Below, piece after piece: positions 8,874 through 17,563 of a stretch of DNA of 64,000 nt (the first letter of the stretch is position 1; the number at the start of each line of letters is the position of its first letter). The stretch is from Gracilimonas sp965227785 (lineage in GTDB: Bacteria > Bacteroidota > Rhodothermia > Balneolales > Balneolaceae), in contig NZ_OZ245785.1 of the NCBI RefSeq assembly GCF_965227785.1, positions 682,001 to 746,000 of the forward strand. Direction: 5' to 3'. The notes beneath the pieces are model-generated. The model had not been told where the DNA came from. It saw only the letters and a list, made by a program, of their open reading frames with translations, and ran no database searches. Position numbers and translations under genes: made by a program.

Positions 8874-9788
8874 TTCAGCTAAAGTGATAATGGCCCCATG
8901 ACGAATACCACCGGTAGAAACCAGTAACTCATCAAAGTTATAATGTTTCAGGAAGCCTTCAAGAATCAGCATCCCTCCCAAAAAGATATCTTCCCTGCCC
9001 TTTAGAAACACCGGGTTCTGAGCCAGCATATCTTCATGCGTATTCTCCGAAAAGTCTTTGATGCAGTTCTGTACTGATTCCAGGGTAAGCGAATGGCCGT
9101 TTAACTTATCCGGCTCGTAATTGGTGATGTTTAAAACCATCGCAGCCAGAGTTGTAACCGTTCCGGCTACTCCCACTGCTTTTATAGTATCACTCACCTT
9201 AAATTCCCTGCTCTTGTAAAACTCATCAATTTTATTTCGGCAGGCTTTAATTTCTTTTGGGGAAGGCGGGTTTCCTGAGAGAAAACGCTCTGTAAACCGA
9301 ACCGAACCCATATCAAAAGAATGGCCATCTGTGACTTTTCCATCCTTAACCTGTGCAATTTCCGTGCTTCCTCCACCGATGTCTAAAATCAACACTTCTT
9401 GGTCTGCAACATTCTCAAGCACCGATAATGCTCCGGCGGCTGTACACTCCGCCTCTTCCCTGCCTGAAAGCAGCCTGATATCAAAACCGGTTTCCTCTTT
9501 CACCCTATTAATAAACGCTGCCCTGTTGTTGGCATCACGAACAGCACTGGTTGCTGTAACAATAATCTGATCTACTTTGGGAAAGTCGGCATCCAAAATT
9601 TTCCGGTAAGCATCGAGGGCATCTATTACCCTTTCGGTGGCCGCTTCATTTATATTCTTATCAGCATCTACTCCTTTTCCAAGCCGGGGTACCCGGTGTT
9701 CTTCATGAACGTTTTTAATCACCCCGTTTTCATATTCTGCGACTAAAAGAAGAACCGTATTTGTACCAATGTCTATCGCAGCTTTCAT
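8871..9788 (-). CDS. Ppx/GppA-type phosphatase
   Basis: This is a 305-residue actin-fold phosphatase of the exopolyphosphatase / guanosine pentaphosphatase family. The N-terminal phosphate loop DIGTNTVLLLVAE and the second loop LDIGGGSTEIAQV are clear. Length corresponds to the short catalytic form without the HD-like C-terminal domain of E. coli Ppx. It acts on polyphosphate or pppGpp; sequence alone does not decide which. It is the last gene of a six-gene minus-strand operon, and its ATG (9788) overlaps the end of prmA by 4 bases. Confidence 0.88.
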   Translation of the reverse strand: MKAAIDIGTNTVLLLVAEYENGVIKNVHEEHRVPRLGKGVDADKNINEAATERVIDALDAYRKILDADFPKVDQIIVTATSAVRDANNRAAFINRVKEETGFDIRLLSGREEAECTAAGALSVLENVADQEVLILDIGGGSTEIAQVKDGKVTDGHSFDMGSVRFTERFLSGNPPSPKEIKACRNKIDEFYKSREFKVSDTIKAVGVAGTVTTLAAMVLNITNYEPDKLNGHSLTLESVQNCIKDFSENTHEDMLAQNPVFLKGREDIFLGGMLILEGFLKHYNFDELLVSTGGIRHGAIITLAE

Positions 9789-10621
9789 ACTTCAAATAAT
9801 ATAGCTATCCATTCTTTGTGCTGTCGGGTGTCGAGGTGAGTGAGGTTTTCAAGGACCTCCTGTTTTAACATCACCGACTCATCTTCTTCAAGCAGACCGG
9901 AGATGAGCAGTTTTCCGCCATCCTTTAAATATTCAAGTAACTCAGGAATCAACTCTATTAAAGCATTACGATTAATGTTGGCTAAAATCACATCGTATTT
10001 TTCTCCCTCTGGGATCACTTCTGTAGAGCCGAGTTTAACTTCAAAGTTTTGAACCTTGTTCAGCAGAATATTTTCCTGTGCGTTGGTTTCACTCCACTCA
10101 TCAATATCAAAACCAAAAGCAGATTCAGCTCCCAGCTTCAGTGCTGCAATAGCTAAGATGCCGGTTCCTGTTCCGGCATCAAGTACTTTACACCCTTCAT
10201 TAATCACTTCAGGCAGCCATTCCAGCATTACCCTTGTAGTAGCATGATAACCGGTTCCGAAAGCCATCTTTGGGTCTATCATCAGCTCGATTTTATCGCT
10301 GACGTCGGACTCGATTGTTGACCAGGTTGGATGCACATAAAACTGTCCGATTGCCTGAGGCTGTATGGTTTTTTCCCAGGTCTCATTCCAGTTTTGATCA
10401 GGTATAATCTTTTCACTGAGAATGGAAGACTCCCCGCCAAGGTTCATTAACATCTTCTCTATTTCCTCCCTTTTAGAGTCATCAAACCGTTGGGTTGGAA
10501 TGGTGGCGATCAATAAATCATCTTCCTGCTCAAACCCTTCAAAATCGAGATCGAAAAGTTCGGCAATCAGCAGTTCGTGAAAATCATCTTTAAGTGAAAT
10601 CCGAAGCTCAACATATTCCAT
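9785..10621 (-). CDS. prmA: ribosomal protein L11 methyltransferase
   Basis: PrmA trimethylates ribosomal protein L11. The 278-residue protein has the N-terminal substrate domain (about residues 1-85) and a C-terminal SAM domain. Motif I is LDAGTGTGILAIAALKLGA, preceded by MAFGTGYHATTRVML, and ANINRNALIELIPEL is the catalytic-loop region. It starts at ATG 10621, sharing one base with the M28 peptidase gene's stop, and overlaps ppx/gppA by 4 bases, so translation is probably coupled. Confidence 0.93.
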   Translation of the reverse strand: MEYVELRISLKDDFHELLIAELFDLDFEGFEQEDDLLIATIPTQRFDDSKREEIEKMLMNLGGESSILSEKIIPDQNWNETWEKTIQPQAIGQFYVHPTWSTIESDVSDKIELMIDPKMAFGTGYHATTRVMLEWLPEVINEGCKVLDAGTGTGILAIAALKLGAESAFGFDIDEWSETNAQENILLNKVQNFEVKLGSTEVIPEGEKYDVILANINRNALIELIPELLEYLKDGGKLLISGLLEEDESVMLKQEVLENLTHLDTRQHKEWIAILFEV

Positions 10622-11583
10622 TATAGTCGGTTGTAAATAAGTTCTGCCATTACATCGCCCACGGCCTGAAGAGTCTCCCTGCTGATGATCTCCATGTTAT
10701 CACTATGAGTGTGCCAGTGCGGAGCAAACTGCGCATTCCCCTGAGGTGTTCGGCTATGATTTATGATATTTATAATGGGAATCCGGGCCTGTTCATTCAC
10801 TATTACATGATCATCAGAAACAGCGGCTCCTTCTTCATTCAAAAAATAATCTCCATATCCTTTTTCAGCCGCAATATTCCAAACTTCCTCCACCAGGTTG
10901 GGTGCATAACTCAGAGAATATCGTTCTTTGGGGAACCGTGCTCCTTGGGCTCCCACCATATCCAATAAAATTCCAAAACGGGGACTGTATCCCGGCACGG
11001 GTGGATTGTTCGACCAATACCGGGAACCAAGGAAATACTTCTCCAGGCTTCCTGATTGTCCATAATCTTCCCCATCAAATAAAACAATATCTACACCAAT
11101 GGGTGGCGGATTCTTACTGAACATACGGGCCAGTTCCAGCAACACGGCTACCCCGCTCCCACCATCATCTGCTCCGACGATACCCTCCTCTTGCCGGGTT
11201 GAATCCATATCAGCGCGAGGCCGACTATCCCAATGCGCACTCAGCATAATCCGGTCGGATGTATTCAGATTGAAAGCAGCAATTACATTCCCCAATTCGA
11301 GTTGCTCGTCATATCCCTCAGCGGTAAACTCCTGAACAAAAACGGCATTGGACCCGGCATACTCTTTGAACTTATCAACAAAATAAGCTTCTGCCTGCCT
11401 GTGGGCTTCCGTGTTGGGTACGCGTGGTCCAAAATCTACCTGTTGCTGAACAAACTTATAAGCCGTATCCGCATTGAATTCCGGAACCTCTCTCCCTTTT
11501 TCGGAAAATTGCAGGCCTGATTTATCAGAACCGGAACATCCGGCAACCAGAATTGCCAGAGTTAGAAAAAGCCATTTATACAT
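10621..11583 (-). CDS. M28-family zinc peptidase / glutaminyl cyclase-like lipoprotein
   Basis: This is a 320-residue exported lipoprotein (lipobox AILVAGC, Cys near residue 16). The M28 fold is shown by SAHWDSRP (H117, D119), GADDGGSGVAVLLELAR (D139/D140), LFDGEDYG (E172, D173) and the C-terminal HWHTHSD histidines. The DGEDYG motif and length match bacterial glutaminyl-peptide cyclotransferase-like proteins, which form N-terminal pyroglutamate, as closely as aminopeptidases; both are possible. It sits in a chain of overlapping genes between the SDR gene and prmA. Confidence 0.88.
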   Translation of the reverse strand: MYKWLFLTLAILVAGCSGSDKSGLQFSEKGREVPEFNADTAYKFVQQQVDFGPRVPNTEAHRQAEAYFVDKFKEYAGSNAVFVQEFTAEGYDEQLELGNVIAAFNLNTSDRIMLSAHWDSRPRADMDSTRQEEGIVGADDGGSGVAVLLELARMFSKNPPPIGVDIVLFDGEDYGQSGSLEKYFLGSRYWSNNPPVPGYSPRFGILLDMVGAQGARFPKERYSLSYAPNLVEEVWNIAAEKGYGDYFLNEEGAAVSDDHVIVNEQARIPIINIINHSRTPQGNAQFAPHWHTHSDNMEIISRETLQAVGDVMAELIYNRL

Positions 11584-12340
11584 CTCGGTGTACCATTGTT
11601 GCTGAAGATTGTGCAGTAGGATAAATGATGGTGTCCATAATATTCACGTGTGCAGGTCGATTCGCCACAAAAACGATGATTTCAGCAACATCCCGGGCAA
11701 CCAGTGGCTTCATCCCCTGATACACTTTTGCTGCTTTTTCCTTGTCACCTTTAAATCGTACTTCGCTGAATTCCGTTTCCACCAGTCCAGGTGACACCAT
11801 ACTAACGCGAACTTCTGTCCCGTGCAGGTCTTTCTTCGTCGATTCGGTAATAGCCTTCACAGCATGCTTAGTAGCTGTATAAACCACACCTCCCGCATAC
11901 GATTCGTGACCTGCAGTAGAACCCACATTGATGATATGCCCCGTGTCTCTTTCTTTCATTTGCGGGATAATGAGTCTGGAGAGATACAAGAGTCCTTTAA
12001 CGTTTGTATCAATCATGGTATTCCAGTCGTCAAACTCCGCTTCATATACCGGATCAGTTCCTTTTGCGAGACCGGCATTATTAATCAAAATATCCACCTT
12101 AGCTGAAAGCGATTCTACAAAGGAGCGGCAGGCTTCTGCGCTACTCACATCAAAAGCGGCAGTTTGCACCTTTACTTCAAACCCTGATTCGAGCTTTTCT
12201 TTAATCTCCTCCAGCCTCCCTGCCCGGCGGCCTGTAATTATAAGGTTCACTCCTTGTTCGGCTAAAAGCCCAGCTGTTTTGTGACCAATACCCGCGGTAG
12301 CTCCAGTTACAATTGCCGTTTTACCTTTCAGCCTGTTCAT
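11576..12340 (-). CDS. short-chain dehydrogenase/reductase (YdfG-like)
   Basis: This 254-residue classical SDR has the cofactor motif TGATAGIG (residues 12-19), NNAG, a catalytic Ser in NVGSTAGHE and YTATK for Tyr-x3-Lys. The NADP-binding TGRR after strand 2 and the pattern around GLVETEF resemble YdfG, the NADP-dependent 3-hydroxy acid (serine/allo-threonine) dehydrogenase. Substrate assignment is by similarity only. It overlaps the M28 peptidase start by 8 bases and follows gatA by 15. Confidence 0.88.
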   Translation of the reverse strand: MNRLKGKTAIVTGATAGIGHKTAGLLAEQGVNLIITGRRAGRLEEIKEKLESGFEVKVQTAAFDVSSAEACRSFVESLSAKVDILINNAGLAKGTDPVYEAEFDDWNTMIDTNVKGLLYLSRLIIPQMKERDTGHIINVGSTAGHESYAGGVVYTATKHAVKAITESTKKDLHGTEVRVSMVSPGLVETEFSEVRFKGDKEKAAKVYQGMKPLVARDVAEIIVFVANRPAHVNIMDTIIYPTAQSSATMVHRDV

Positions 12341-12355
12341 AAATAGGATGTGGTT

Positions 12356-13879
12356 TTATGATTGGAGTTCTACAAGCCGGGCAGCATTCAGAACTTTGGT
12401 TTCCTCGAAACTGTCTGCCATAAACTGGATTCCGTAAGGAAGTCCGTTACTGTGAGTACCGGCAGGTACGCTGATTCCACAAATTCCGGCTAAATTAGCC
12501 GTGGTGGTGTAAACATCGTTGAGGTACATTTGCACCGGATCATTCATTTTGGCCCCTAAATCGAAGGCCGTGGTTGGTGCTGTCGGGCTCACGATTACAT
12601 CCACTTTCTCGAAAGCTTGCTTATAATCATCCTGAATGAGACGCCGTACTTTTTGAGCTTTACCATAATAAGCATCATAGTAACCGGCACTCAATACATA
12701 AGTCCCGAGCATAATACGTCGTTTTACTTCTGTGCCAAATCCTTCCGTTCTGGATTTCTTATATAAACGAATAAGTGGTGAGTCCAGCTTGGCCAATTTC
12801 TGTTGCAGCTCAATCTTTTCTTCACCTTCAGCTATTTCAAAAGCTTCCTTGAGCGCTTTTTCTTCCTTCTTCAGTTCATCCAGCATCTCATCTTTATCGG
12901 CGCGATGTCCATATCGGATTCCATCATAACGGGCCAGGTTACTGGAGGCCTCAGCTGTAGCTAAAATATAGTACGTGGCAATACCGTATTTGGTATGAGG
13001 GAGCTGTATAGGAACCAGTTCAGCCCCATCTGCTTCCAGCTTCTCAAGCACCCCTTCAATGCCTTTCTTAATCTCTTCATCTAAACCTTCCCCGAAAAAC
13101 TCCTCAGGTACTCCGATCTTAACTTTCTTATCCGGATTTTGAACCGCAGCTATATAATCATCTTTCTCGCGGTGTGAGGAAGTATTGTCCTTCTCATCAA
13201 ACCCGGCAATTACATCTAAAATACGAGCAATATCTTCTACGGAATTAGCCAGCGGACCGATACAATCGAACGAAGAAGCAAAAGCTACCAAGCCATAACG
13301 TGATACACGCCCGTAGGTAGGCTTTAACCCAACCACCCCACAATAAGAAGCAGGCTGACGAATAGAACCGCCGGTGTCTGACCCTAAGGTGGCCATAGCC
13401 ATTCCGGAAGCAACCGCAGCTGCACTTCCCCCCGATGAACCTCCGGGCACCTTATCGGTATTTTTGGGATTTTTTACCGGACCGAAATTACTGTACTCAT
13501 TGGTAGAACCCATGGCAAATTCGTCCATGTTCAGCCGACCGATAAAGATCGCGTCTTCTTTCCGAAGGCGTTCGATAACGGTGGCATCATATACACTTTC
13601 GAAATTCTCAAGAATCTTTGACGCACAGGTTAGCTTCTTTCCTCGCTCAGAAATCAGGTCTTTGATTCCCATAACTACGCCGGCAAGCTTCCCGGCCGTA
13701 CCATTATCAACCTTTTTCTGAACCTCATCGGCACGGGAAAGTGCACCCTCAAAATCGGTACTTACGAAGGCATTAATCTCCGGGTTATTGTCCTCAATTT
13801 CTTTTTGGTACTGTTCTACAAGGTCTCGAAGTTTTAGTTCTCCTGATAAGACTTTTTCTCGAGTCTCTGTAATCGTCAT
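12356..13879 (-). CDS. gatA: Asp-tRNA(Asn)/Glu-tRNA(Gln) amidotransferase subunit A
   Basis: GatA is the amidase that releases ammonia from glutamine for transamidation of mischarged Glu-tRNA(Gln) or Asp-tRNA(Asn). The amidase-signature triad is visible: Lys in GIKDLIS, Ser in GGSSGGSAAAVASG and the nucleophile Ser in GSDTGGSIRQPAS. Length (507) is near the usual 480-490, with a somewhat acidic, Lys-rich insertion around DKDEMLDELKKEEK. I start it at ATG 13879; an upstream TTG at 13888 would add three residues. gatB and gatC are not in the window. Confidence 0.95.
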   Translation of the reverse strand: MTITETREKVLSGELKLRDLVEQYQKEIEDNNPEINAFVSTDFEGALSRADEVQKKVDNGTAGKLAGVVMGIKDLISERGKKLTCASKILENFESVYDATVIERLRKEDAIFIGRLNMDEFAMGSTNEYSNFGPVKNPKNTDKVPGGSSGGSAAAVASGMAMATLGSDTGGSIRQPASYCGVVGLKPTYGRVSRYGLVAFASSFDCIGPLANSVEDIARILDVIAGFDEKDNTSSHREKDDYIAAVQNPDKKVKIGVPEEFFGEGLDEEIKKGIEGVLEKLEADGAELVPIQLPHTKYGIATYYILATAEASSNLARYDGIRYGHRADKDEMLDELKKEEKALKEAFEIAEGEEKIELQQKLAKLDSPLIRLYKKSRTEGFGTEVKRRIMLGTYVLSAGYYDAYYGKAQKVRRLIQDDYKQAFEKVDVIVSPTAPTTAFDLGAKMNDPVQMYLNDVYTTTANLAGICGISVPAGTHSNGLPYGIQFMADSFEETKVLNAARLVELQS

Positions 13880-13897
13880 GTAGTTCAATTTGTGGGT

Positions 13898-14116
13898 TTA
13901 TTTGCTTTTAGATGAGGTTTCTTCGTGATTCGCGGCATCATTTATATCACGGGAACTGTCTTCAATTTCCTTTTTAATATCTTTTGAAGCCTGACGGAAT
14001 TCTTTGATTCCCTGCCCTAATCCACGAGCTAATTCAGGGATGCGTTTCGCTCCAAAAAGCACCAAAACCATGATGGCAATAATTAGAATTTCAGGGGCGC
14101 CTAAACTGTTAAACAT
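13898..14116 (-). CDS. tatA: Sec-independent protein translocase TatA/E
   Basis: This 72-residue protein has a single N-terminal membrane helix (GAPEILIIAIMVLVLFGAKRIPELARGLG), then an amphipathic helix and an acidic, Ser-rich tail. The FGAKRIPELARGLG motif is diagnostic for TatA, the pore subunit for export of folded proteins. It is the first gene of the minus-strand operon; gatA begins 19 bp downstream. Its upstream region (14117-14160) is the likely promoter area. TatC is not in this window. Confidence 0.92.
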   Translation of the reverse strand: MFNSLGAPEILIIAIMVLVLFGAKRIPELARGLGQGIKEFRQASKDIKKEIEDSSRDINDAANHEETSSKSK

Positions 14117-14204
14117 AAAATAATCCTCTCAGGATTTAGTTGATGTATTTGTGCGAAGATAACAATATTTTCGGCACGAATTTGGAACAAAAATTTTATT
14201 TATT

Positions 14205-14229
14205 CACTTGTGTTTTATTAACACATGTG
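14205..14229. promoter_or_regulatory. inverted repeat upstream of DUF2795 gene
   Basis: CACTTGTGTT (14205-14214) is the reverse complement, with one mismatch, of AACACATGTG (14220-14229). It lies 38 bp before the DUF2795 start, in the divergent tatA/DUF2795 intergenic region. It could be an operator or an mRNA hairpin; no regulator is assigned. Confidence 0.35.
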
Positions 14230-14267
14230 TTTATTACACTCATTCATTCTAAAAAAATTAACTAACT

Positions 14268-14522
14268 ATGATTTGGACCGTTGAATTAGCCGCAGCTTTA
14301 GATGATGCCCCTTTCCCGGCCACCCGGGAAGAACTTATCGAATGGGCAGAACGCAATGGCTTGCCTAACCAGGTAATTGTCAATCTCGAAGAGCTTGAAG
14401 AAATAGAACAAGGGGAAGAGCCTGTATATGAAGGAATTGAAGATATTTGGCCTGACTATATTCGTAAAGAAGACTTCTTTCATAATGAAGAAGACGAAGG
14501 CTTCGATTACGACGACGTATAA
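14268..14522 (+). CDS. DUF2795 domain protein
   Basis: The product is a small, strongly acidic protein of 84 residues. The N-terminal 45 residues match the DUF2795 pattern (LDDAPFPATREELIEWAERNGLPNQVIVNLEEL), a domain of unknown function often compared to small helical nucleic-acid or protein-binding modules. The tail is very rich in Asp and Glu and ends DYDDV. It starts at ATG 14268 after a clear A-rich leader and is followed directly by a terminator, so it is likely monocistronic. Confidence 0.8.
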   Translation: MIWTVELAAALDDAPFPATREELIEWAERNGLPNQVIVNLEELEEIEQGEEPVYEGIEDIWPDYIRKEDFFHNEEDEGFDYDDV

Positions 14523-14539
14523 CAACTAATCCTCAACAG

Positions 14540-14577
14540 AGGCTGCGGTTGTTCTGTAAAGAGCAGCCGTTTTTTTC
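14540..14577 (+). terminator. rho-independent terminator
   Basis: GGCTGC pairs with GCAGCC, followed by a run of seven T. It lies just after the DUF2795 stop and ends about 10 bp before the TTG start of the BamA-family gene. Confidence 0.8.
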
Positions 14578-14586
14578 TGTATCACC

Positions 14587-16995
14587 TTGCTTGCATCTAT
14601 CTACAGCCTACTTAGAATCACATTTCTGCTATGTATTTTTGCATGGGTGGATATCATTTATCCGGGCGAAATTTATGCTCAACAAACCCAGGAAAGCACC
14701 AACACCGAAGATGTAGTGCGCCGAATCCGGTTTTCAGGAAATGAAAACGTCAAAGACCGGAACTTAGAAACACTGGTAAGAACCCGCACCAACCGTGAAT
14801 TCCTCGGAATACCACGTTTTACTCCCTGGTACTTTATCTGGAATTTATCGAATGGAAGATTCGGTGAAGACCCGGCCTACCTGAACCTGCAAACCGTTGG
14901 CAACGATATGGAGCGGATTGCCTTGTACTACGAGTCGCTGGGCTTTCTGGACGTGCAGGTAGATACTACCATAGTAGAGTACCGAACGGATAAGATTGAA
15001 GTCTCTTTCATTGTTAATGAAGGAGAGCCCTATTTCATCAATACGATATCGTACAGGGGAATACCGGGATTTTCAGATCTCCAAAAAAGGGTCGACTTTC
15101 TCGAACAGAGCACGCTCACAAAAGGGCGGATTGATGAAAATACCTATCGGGTAAACCGGCAATACAGTTCACAGGAACTGAGTAATGAACAGCAGCGAAT
15201 CATCACTTTCCTAAAAAACAATGGGTATGCCTCCGTTCAGCGTGATTCGGTGATTGCTTTGGTAAAACCCGACACTACAGCGTCTAACTCGCTGGATGTG
15301 TTGTATCAGGTAAATCCCGGAGAAATTTATCGCTTTGGGGATATCAGGGTTCGGCTAAGTGATGAGGAACCTCCCGTTAACTATACCCAAAAGGATACCC
15401 TGACCGGTCCCCCTCACACGGTGGATTCTTCAAATGTGATTTATCTGCAAAAAGAACCGGGTACGCAATCTCACTTTAGCTTACTTTCCAGTCAGCTGCT
15501 ATTCAAGCCGGGTTCCATTTACAATCATTCTTTGTATCTGGAGACTGTAAATGAGTTTCAGAACCTCGGGATGCTTTACATACAACGATTTGGGCAGAAC
15601 GAAAACCAGGCCCTGCCGGATTTCACCCGGGAAGAAATTCCGGTTTATTTTGACCTTCAAACCCTGACTAAACACAGTATATCTACCGAACTGTTCGGGA
15701 TGAAGCGATACGGCTACGGTACCGGTTTTGGAGTCGACTACAACAACAATAACGTATTCGGAAATGCAGAAAACCTGATTATTGGTGCCAATGCAAGCTT
15801 TGAGTTTGTGAGTCCTGCCGTGCTGGAAGAAATTGACACCACGGCAACTCAGTCTTCGGTATTTCGAAGTTATGAACTGAGAGCCGAATACTCCGTTCCC
15901 CGCTTAAACTTCCCATTCCGAACTCTTGATAACCGCCCTGGCTTCACCAGTGGTGTAACCCGGTACTTGTTGTCATACAGCCGCTCCGATCAGCTTCTCT
16001 TCGATATAAACTCTGATGTGGGTTTTAACATGCGGTACGAGGTTAATCACACCCCCAACTATTCCAGCTTCCTGGATTTGATTGAACTGGATTTGGTAGA
16101 TACCAACCCATCCGACGCATACATCCGGAATCTTCGAAATGAATTCGGTACCGATACCCTGCAGGACGGCACCATCGTTGATGCCTTTGAACTCCAACGT
16201 ATTCTTGAAGATTTTGAGCCACAGGTATCATCCATTATCCGTTATACGTTCCGCAGCCAGAACACCGATCTCATTAAGAGAAATCGGGGCTATTTCAGTG
16301 AATATTCCGTTTCAGTGGGTGGTAACATTCCGTACCTGATTGATAATCACATTTCAACTCCGGATACCCTGGAAGGCAACCTACCCTCCCTTTTTGGCCT
16401 GAGTGATAACAATCTGAGTTACAGCCGGTTCGTAAAACTATCAGCAGATTACCGACGCTATATTCCTATTTCAAATTCAGGGGTATTTGCCTGGAGACTT
16501 TTTGGCGGATTTGCTCAACCTTACGGTGGCTCCACTTCCATCCCGTTAAACCGGCGTTTCTTTGCCGGGGGTAGTAACGATATTCGGGGCTGGGCTCCGT
16601 TCCAGCTTGGGCCGGGTGATATCTCTACCGACAATGTGAACATACCCGGTGGTGAAATCAAGCTGGCTGCCTTTAGTGAATTACGGCAGACGTTCATCAG
16701 AGATTTCCTGGGCGCCAATTGGATGGCCGCCTTATTCGTTGATGCCGGAAATGTATGGTACGGACCTGAAAATGACTTTCGTGATGAAAACAATCAGGAC
16801 AGGCTTGAGCAAGGTCGCTTTCGTTTTGATAATTTTTATAACCAAATTGCCGTAGGCAGCGGACCGGGTTTACGTTTGGACTGGGAATATGTGGTGGTTC
16901 GGTTTGATTTTGCCTTCCGCCTGCACGACCTTCAGGATGGCTGGTTAAACAACAAGCAGCTATATTTCAGTTTTGGGATCGGTCACTCCTTTTAA
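14587..16995 (+). CDS. BamA/TamA-family outer-membrane protein (Omp85)
   Basis: This 802-residue Omp85-family protein has an N-terminal hydrophobic segment, POTRA-like repeats (VRRIRFSGNENVKDRNLETLVRTRTNREF, then YYESLGFLDVQVDTTIVEY and later ones) and a C-terminal 16-strand barrel. The barrel carries the conserved FFAGGSNDIRGW motif and ends in Phe (YFSFGIGHSF). It assembles or exports outer-membrane proteins; it is more likely TamA-like or a second BamA paralogue than the essential BamA. The only usable start is TTG 14587; no in-frame ATG lies before the signal segment. The cNMP-binding gene follows 17 bp later. Confidence 0.85.
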   Translation: MLASIYSLLRITFLLCIFAWVDIIYPGEIYAQQTQESTNTEDVVRRIRFSGNENVKDRNLETLVRTRTNREFLGIPRFTPWYFIWNLSNGRFGEDPAYLNLQTVGNDMERIALYYESLGFLDVQVDTTIVEYRTDKIEVSFIVNEGEPYFINTISYRGIPGFSDLQKRVDFLEQSTLTKGRIDENTYRVNRQYSSQELSNEQQRIITFLKNNGYASVQRDSVIALVKPDTTASNSLDVLYQVNPGEIYRFGDIRVRLSDEEPPVNYTQKDTLTGPPHTVDSSNVIYLQKEPGTQSHFSLLSSQLLFKPGSIYNHSLYLETVNEFQNLGMLYIQRFGQNENQALPDFTREEIPVYFDLQTLTKHSISTELFGMKRYGYGTGFGVDYNNNNVFGNAENLIIGANASFEFVSPAVLEEIDTTATQSSVFRSYELRAEYSVPRLNFPFRTLDNRPGFTSGVTRYLLSYSRSDQLLFDINSDVGFNMRYEVNHTPNYSSFLDLIELDLVDTNPSDAYIRNLRNEFGTDTLQDGTIVDAFELQRILEDFEPQVSSIIRYTFRSQNTDLIKRNRGYFSEYSVSVGGNIPYLIDNHISTPDTLEGNLPSLFGLSDNNLSYSRFVKLSADYRRYIPISNSGVFAWRLFGGFAQPYGGSTSIPLNRRFFAGGSNDIRGWAPFQLGPGDISTDNVNIPGGEIKLAAFSELRQTFIRDFLGANWMAALFVDAGNVWYGPENDFRDENNQDRLEQGRFRFDNFYNQIAVGSGPGLRLDWEYVVVRFDFAFRLHDLQDGWLNNKQLYFSFGIGHSF

Positions 16996-17012
16996 CCTCA
17001 ATTACAGGTGCC

Positions 17013-17561
17013 ATGTTTGATAAATTAAAACGCTTAAAAGATCAGTCGAATATCGTCTTTAAGTCGAAGTTCCTGGCAAACCTAAATCCTGCTGAACGCT
17101 ATGAGTTTTTGCAGCTGTGCCACCGCAGAAGCTACAAAGAGGGCGAATATGTATTCTACAAGAACGACCCCGGCACCGGTATGTACTTTATCGAAAAAGG
17201 AAAAATACAGCTTACCATCGGCAACCCGGAAGAGGAAACAACGGACGAAATCATTTCTGAACTTGAGCTCGAATCGCCGGATAGTTTTGGTGCTCTTTCC
17301 ATTGGATATAATTTAAGGAGAAAGTCCTCCGCTCGTTGTGTAACCGATTGTGACTTACTTGGCTTTTTTAAACCGGATTTTGAAGTACTGAGGGACCGGC
17401 ATCCTCAAATAGCTGTAAAATTCCTTCAAACACTCACCAATATCGCTTTACGGCAGCTGGAAACGACGGCTAAAAAACTTGCGGAAGTTTCAAGTGAGCA
17501 GCTGGCGCTCAACATACAATTTCAAACCTATTACGAAGCAAACAGAGAAGAGAAAGTATAA
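17013..17561 (+). CDS. cyclic nucleotide-binding domain protein without HTH
   Basis: This 182-residue protein contains a CRP-type cyclic nucleotide-binding beta-roll (about residues 20-150: EGEYVFYKNDPGTGMYFIEKGKIQLTIG, then DSFGALSIGYNLRRKSSARCVTD). It ends with a helix and has no helix-turn-helix, so it is not a standard CRP regulator. It may sense a nucleotide or act as a protein-interaction module. It lies between the Omp85 gene and rlmD, only 2 bases before the latter, in the same orientation. Function unknown. Confidence 0.82.
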   Translation: MFDKLKRLKDQSNIVFKSKFLANLNPAERYEFLQLCHRRSYKEGEYVFYKNDPGTGMYFIEKGKIQLTIGNPEEETTDEIISELELESPDSFGALSIGYNLRRKSSARCVTDCDLLGFFKPDFEVLRDRHPQIAVKFLQTLTNIALRQLETTAKKLAEVSSEQLALNIQFQTYYEANREEKV

Positions 17562-17563
17562 AT

